From a virus, in the IMG/VR virus record IMGVR_UViG_3300005617_000015, positions 1-44,683 of that record: a DNA stretch of 44,683 bases, one strand, 5' to 3'. A program made the translations under genes and the position numbers. The stretch's first letter is position 1, and each line of letters starts with the position of its first letter. The notes beneath the pieces were generated by a model. The model searched no databases and was not told where the DNA came from. It worked only from the letters and a program-made list of their open reading frames with translations. Shown here one piece after another: positions 43,329 to 44,683 of this stretch.

Positions 43329-44683
43329 GATTGCATGGTCTCCCCAGGCCGGGCCGCAAACCGCTCTCGTCAAATGCCCGGCCGATGAAATATTCTACGG
43401 TGGAGCTCGAGGCGGCGGCAAGACTGACGGGATGCTCGGCAAGTTCGCCATCAAGGCGTCTCGGTATGGCGAACATTGCGTTGGGGTGTTCTTTCGGCGC
43501 TCTCGCGAGGATCTGAAAGAGGCTATTGAGCGCTCGCAGCAGATTTATGGCCCGATTGGCGCCAAGTGGAATGAGCAGAAGAAATGGTGGAGGTTCCCGA
43601 ACGGAGCCCGCCTGAAGTTCGAATATCTCGATCGCGACGCTGACGCGGACAACTACCAAGGCCACAACTATACCGACGTATTCTTTGAAGAGCTGACGCA
43701 CTGGGCCAGCCCGACGCCCGTCAATAAGCTAAGGGCGACGCTTCGATCCGCAACGGGCGTTCCTTGCCAGTTTCATGCGACAGGGAATCCCGGCGGACCA
43801 GGTCATCAGTGGGTGAAGGCTCGCTATATCTCACCGGCTCCGCAGGGCTGGAGTTTGATGTGGGAGGATTTCACCAACCCGTTCACGGGTGAGATCGTCC
43901 GAAAGAACAGGGTCTTTATCCCGTCGAAACTGAGCGACAACCATTATCTGGGTTCTGGCTACGTTGCGAACCTCTATCAGTCTGGCTCCAAGGAGCTTGT
44001 GCGGGCTTGGCTCGCTGGCGACTGGGATGTGGTCGAGGGCGCGTTCTTTGACAATTGGGATGCAGCCAAGCACGTTGTTCGGCCGTTTGAGATACCTGAA
44101 AACTGGGCGCGGTTTCGCTCTGGTGACTGGGGTTCGGCCAAGCCGTTCTCGATCGGCTGGTGGACTGTCGTCAGCGACAAGTACAGGCTCGAGAGCGGGT
44201 TGTGGCTGCCGCGCGGCTGCCTGGTTCGATATCGCGAATGGTACGGCATGAAGCCGGGCCAGCCTAATGTCGGGCTGAAGCTGCATGCTGACGCGGTTGG
44301 CAAGGGAATTGCTGAGCGCGAGGCCAATGATCCAAAACTGGTTGGTGGCGTTTTAGATCCTGCGGCCTTTAGCGAGGATGGTGGGCCGCCGATCTCTGAG
44401 CGCATCAACGCGGAGCTGATCAAGGCTAAGCTCGTTCCGTTTCGGCCGGCCGACAACAAGCGCGTGCCAGGCCGCGGCGCGATGGGTGGCTGGGATCAGG
44501 TTCGCGGTAGGCTAGAGGGAGACGAGGACGGCCTGCCAATGCTGGTCGTGTTCTCGACCTGCGTTGACTTCATACGAACGTTGCCGTCGCTCCAGCACGA
44601 TCCGCTGAAGCCTGAGGACGTTGACAGCGACATGGAAGACCACGCGCCGGATGAGGGGCGTTACGCCTGCATGTCGCGACCTT
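43261..44683 (+). CDS. Terminase large subunit (continues at 1-158)
   Basis: The frame opens at ATG 43261 inside terS (68 nt overlap) and continues through the window edge, for 506 residues in all. GGARGGGKT (47-55) is the Walker A box. YTDVFFEELTHW carries the Walker B with its catalytic Glu. ATGNPGGPGHQW follows as the coupling motif. The nuclease half has RSGDWGSAKPFS with the metal-binding Asp, and VLDPAAF. It powers DNA packaging and cuts the concatemer. The protein start is inferred from the ATG; the true N-terminus may be nearer STKIAWSPQAGPQTAL, which most family members share. Confidence 0.94.
   Translation, partial: MLSQETRSTTSRTGNGSTLQSTKIAWSPQAGPQTALVKCPADEIFYGGARGGGKTDGMLGKFAIKASRYGEHCVGVFFRRSREDLKEAIERSQQIYGPIGAKWNEQKKWWRFPNGARLKFEYLDRDADADNYQGHNYTDVFFEELTHWASPTPVNKLRATLRSATGVPCQFHATGNPGGPGHQWVKARYISPAPQGWSLMWEDFTNPFTGEIVRKNRVFIPSKLSDNHYLGSGYVANLYQSGSKELVRAWLAGDWDVVEGAFFDNWDAAKHVVRPFEIPENWARFRSGDWGSAKPFSIGWWTVVSDKYRLESGLWLPRGCLVRYREWYGMKPGQPNVGLKLHADAVGKGIAEREANDPKLVGGVLDPAAFSEDGGPPISERINAELIKAKLVPFRPADNKRVPGRGAMGGWDQVRGRLEGDEDGLPMLVVFSTCVDFIRTLPSLQHDPLKPEDVDSDMEDHAPDEGRYACMSRP
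44624..44683. repeat. Right copy of 60-bp terminal direct repeat
   Basis: Identical to 1-60 over all 60 bases and inside terL, showing that the sequence is circular or terminally redundant. It should be counted once. Confidence 0.95.

Noticed and set aside
24178-44683. CRISPR array or anti-defence island
   Set aside because: No regularly spaced repeats were seen, and the small accessory genes show no recognisable anti-CRISPR or toxin-antitoxin features.

Overview
The window is one complete phage genome, opened inside the terminase large subunit gene. Bases 1-60 are repeated exactly at 44624-44683, so the unique circle is 44,623 bp. The terminase gene starts at 43261, runs off the right end and finishes at 158. 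There is no tape-measure, sheath or major tail-tube gene. The order terminase, portal, scaffold, coat, small neck proteins, gp10-like protein, large ejection proteins is that of a P22-like podovirus. Integrase, an excisionase-like protein and a cI/cro-type switch mark it as temperate. High G+C, a GapR-type protein, a DUF6456-like protein and rhizobial-phage-type tail N-termini point to an alphaproteobacterial host, probably Rhizobiales/Nitrobacteraceae. The host is an inference.

Late region (rightward, 42837 through the junction to 24181): terS, terL, portal, scaffold, major capsid protein, head and neck proteins, a P22 gp10-like protein, three ejection-type proteins, a tail fibre set, an endolysin with a run of small membrane proteins, and a 1369-residue terminal receptor-binding protein. 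That protein has a GH26-like glycosidase domain, a lectin-like region and an SGNH-esterase-like domain. Several proteins of the tail and lysis section carry classic Sec signal peptides. One tiny leftward gene with its own promoter-like sequence sits inside this operon.

Leftward region (36846 down to 24178): one very long, tightly overlapping operon read from a PL-like promoter. First come recombination genes (ERF-type annealing protein, YqaJ exonuclease, NinB-like protein, HNH nucleases). Then come many small Zn-binding or single-membrane-segment proteins, a C5-methyltransferase-like protein, the excisionase-like gene, integrase, and a distal set of small accessory genes with two tRNAs (Arg-UCU and Thr-UGU). 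The operon meets the tail gene head-on with overlapping stop codons.

Switch and rightward early region (36810-42690): a short leftward cI-like repressor lies between two divergent promoters. Four copies of one 17-bp operator lie around them, two on each side in nearly mirror-image positions. The rightward promoter reads a cro-like gene that appears leaderless. Replication genes follow: a protein with only DnaA domain IV, a GapR-like nucleoid protein, a replication initiator-like protein with a G-quadruplex-forming tract, and a following gene that overlaps it by 206 bases. Next are a DUF6456-like protein (possible late regulator) and a strong terminator just before terS.
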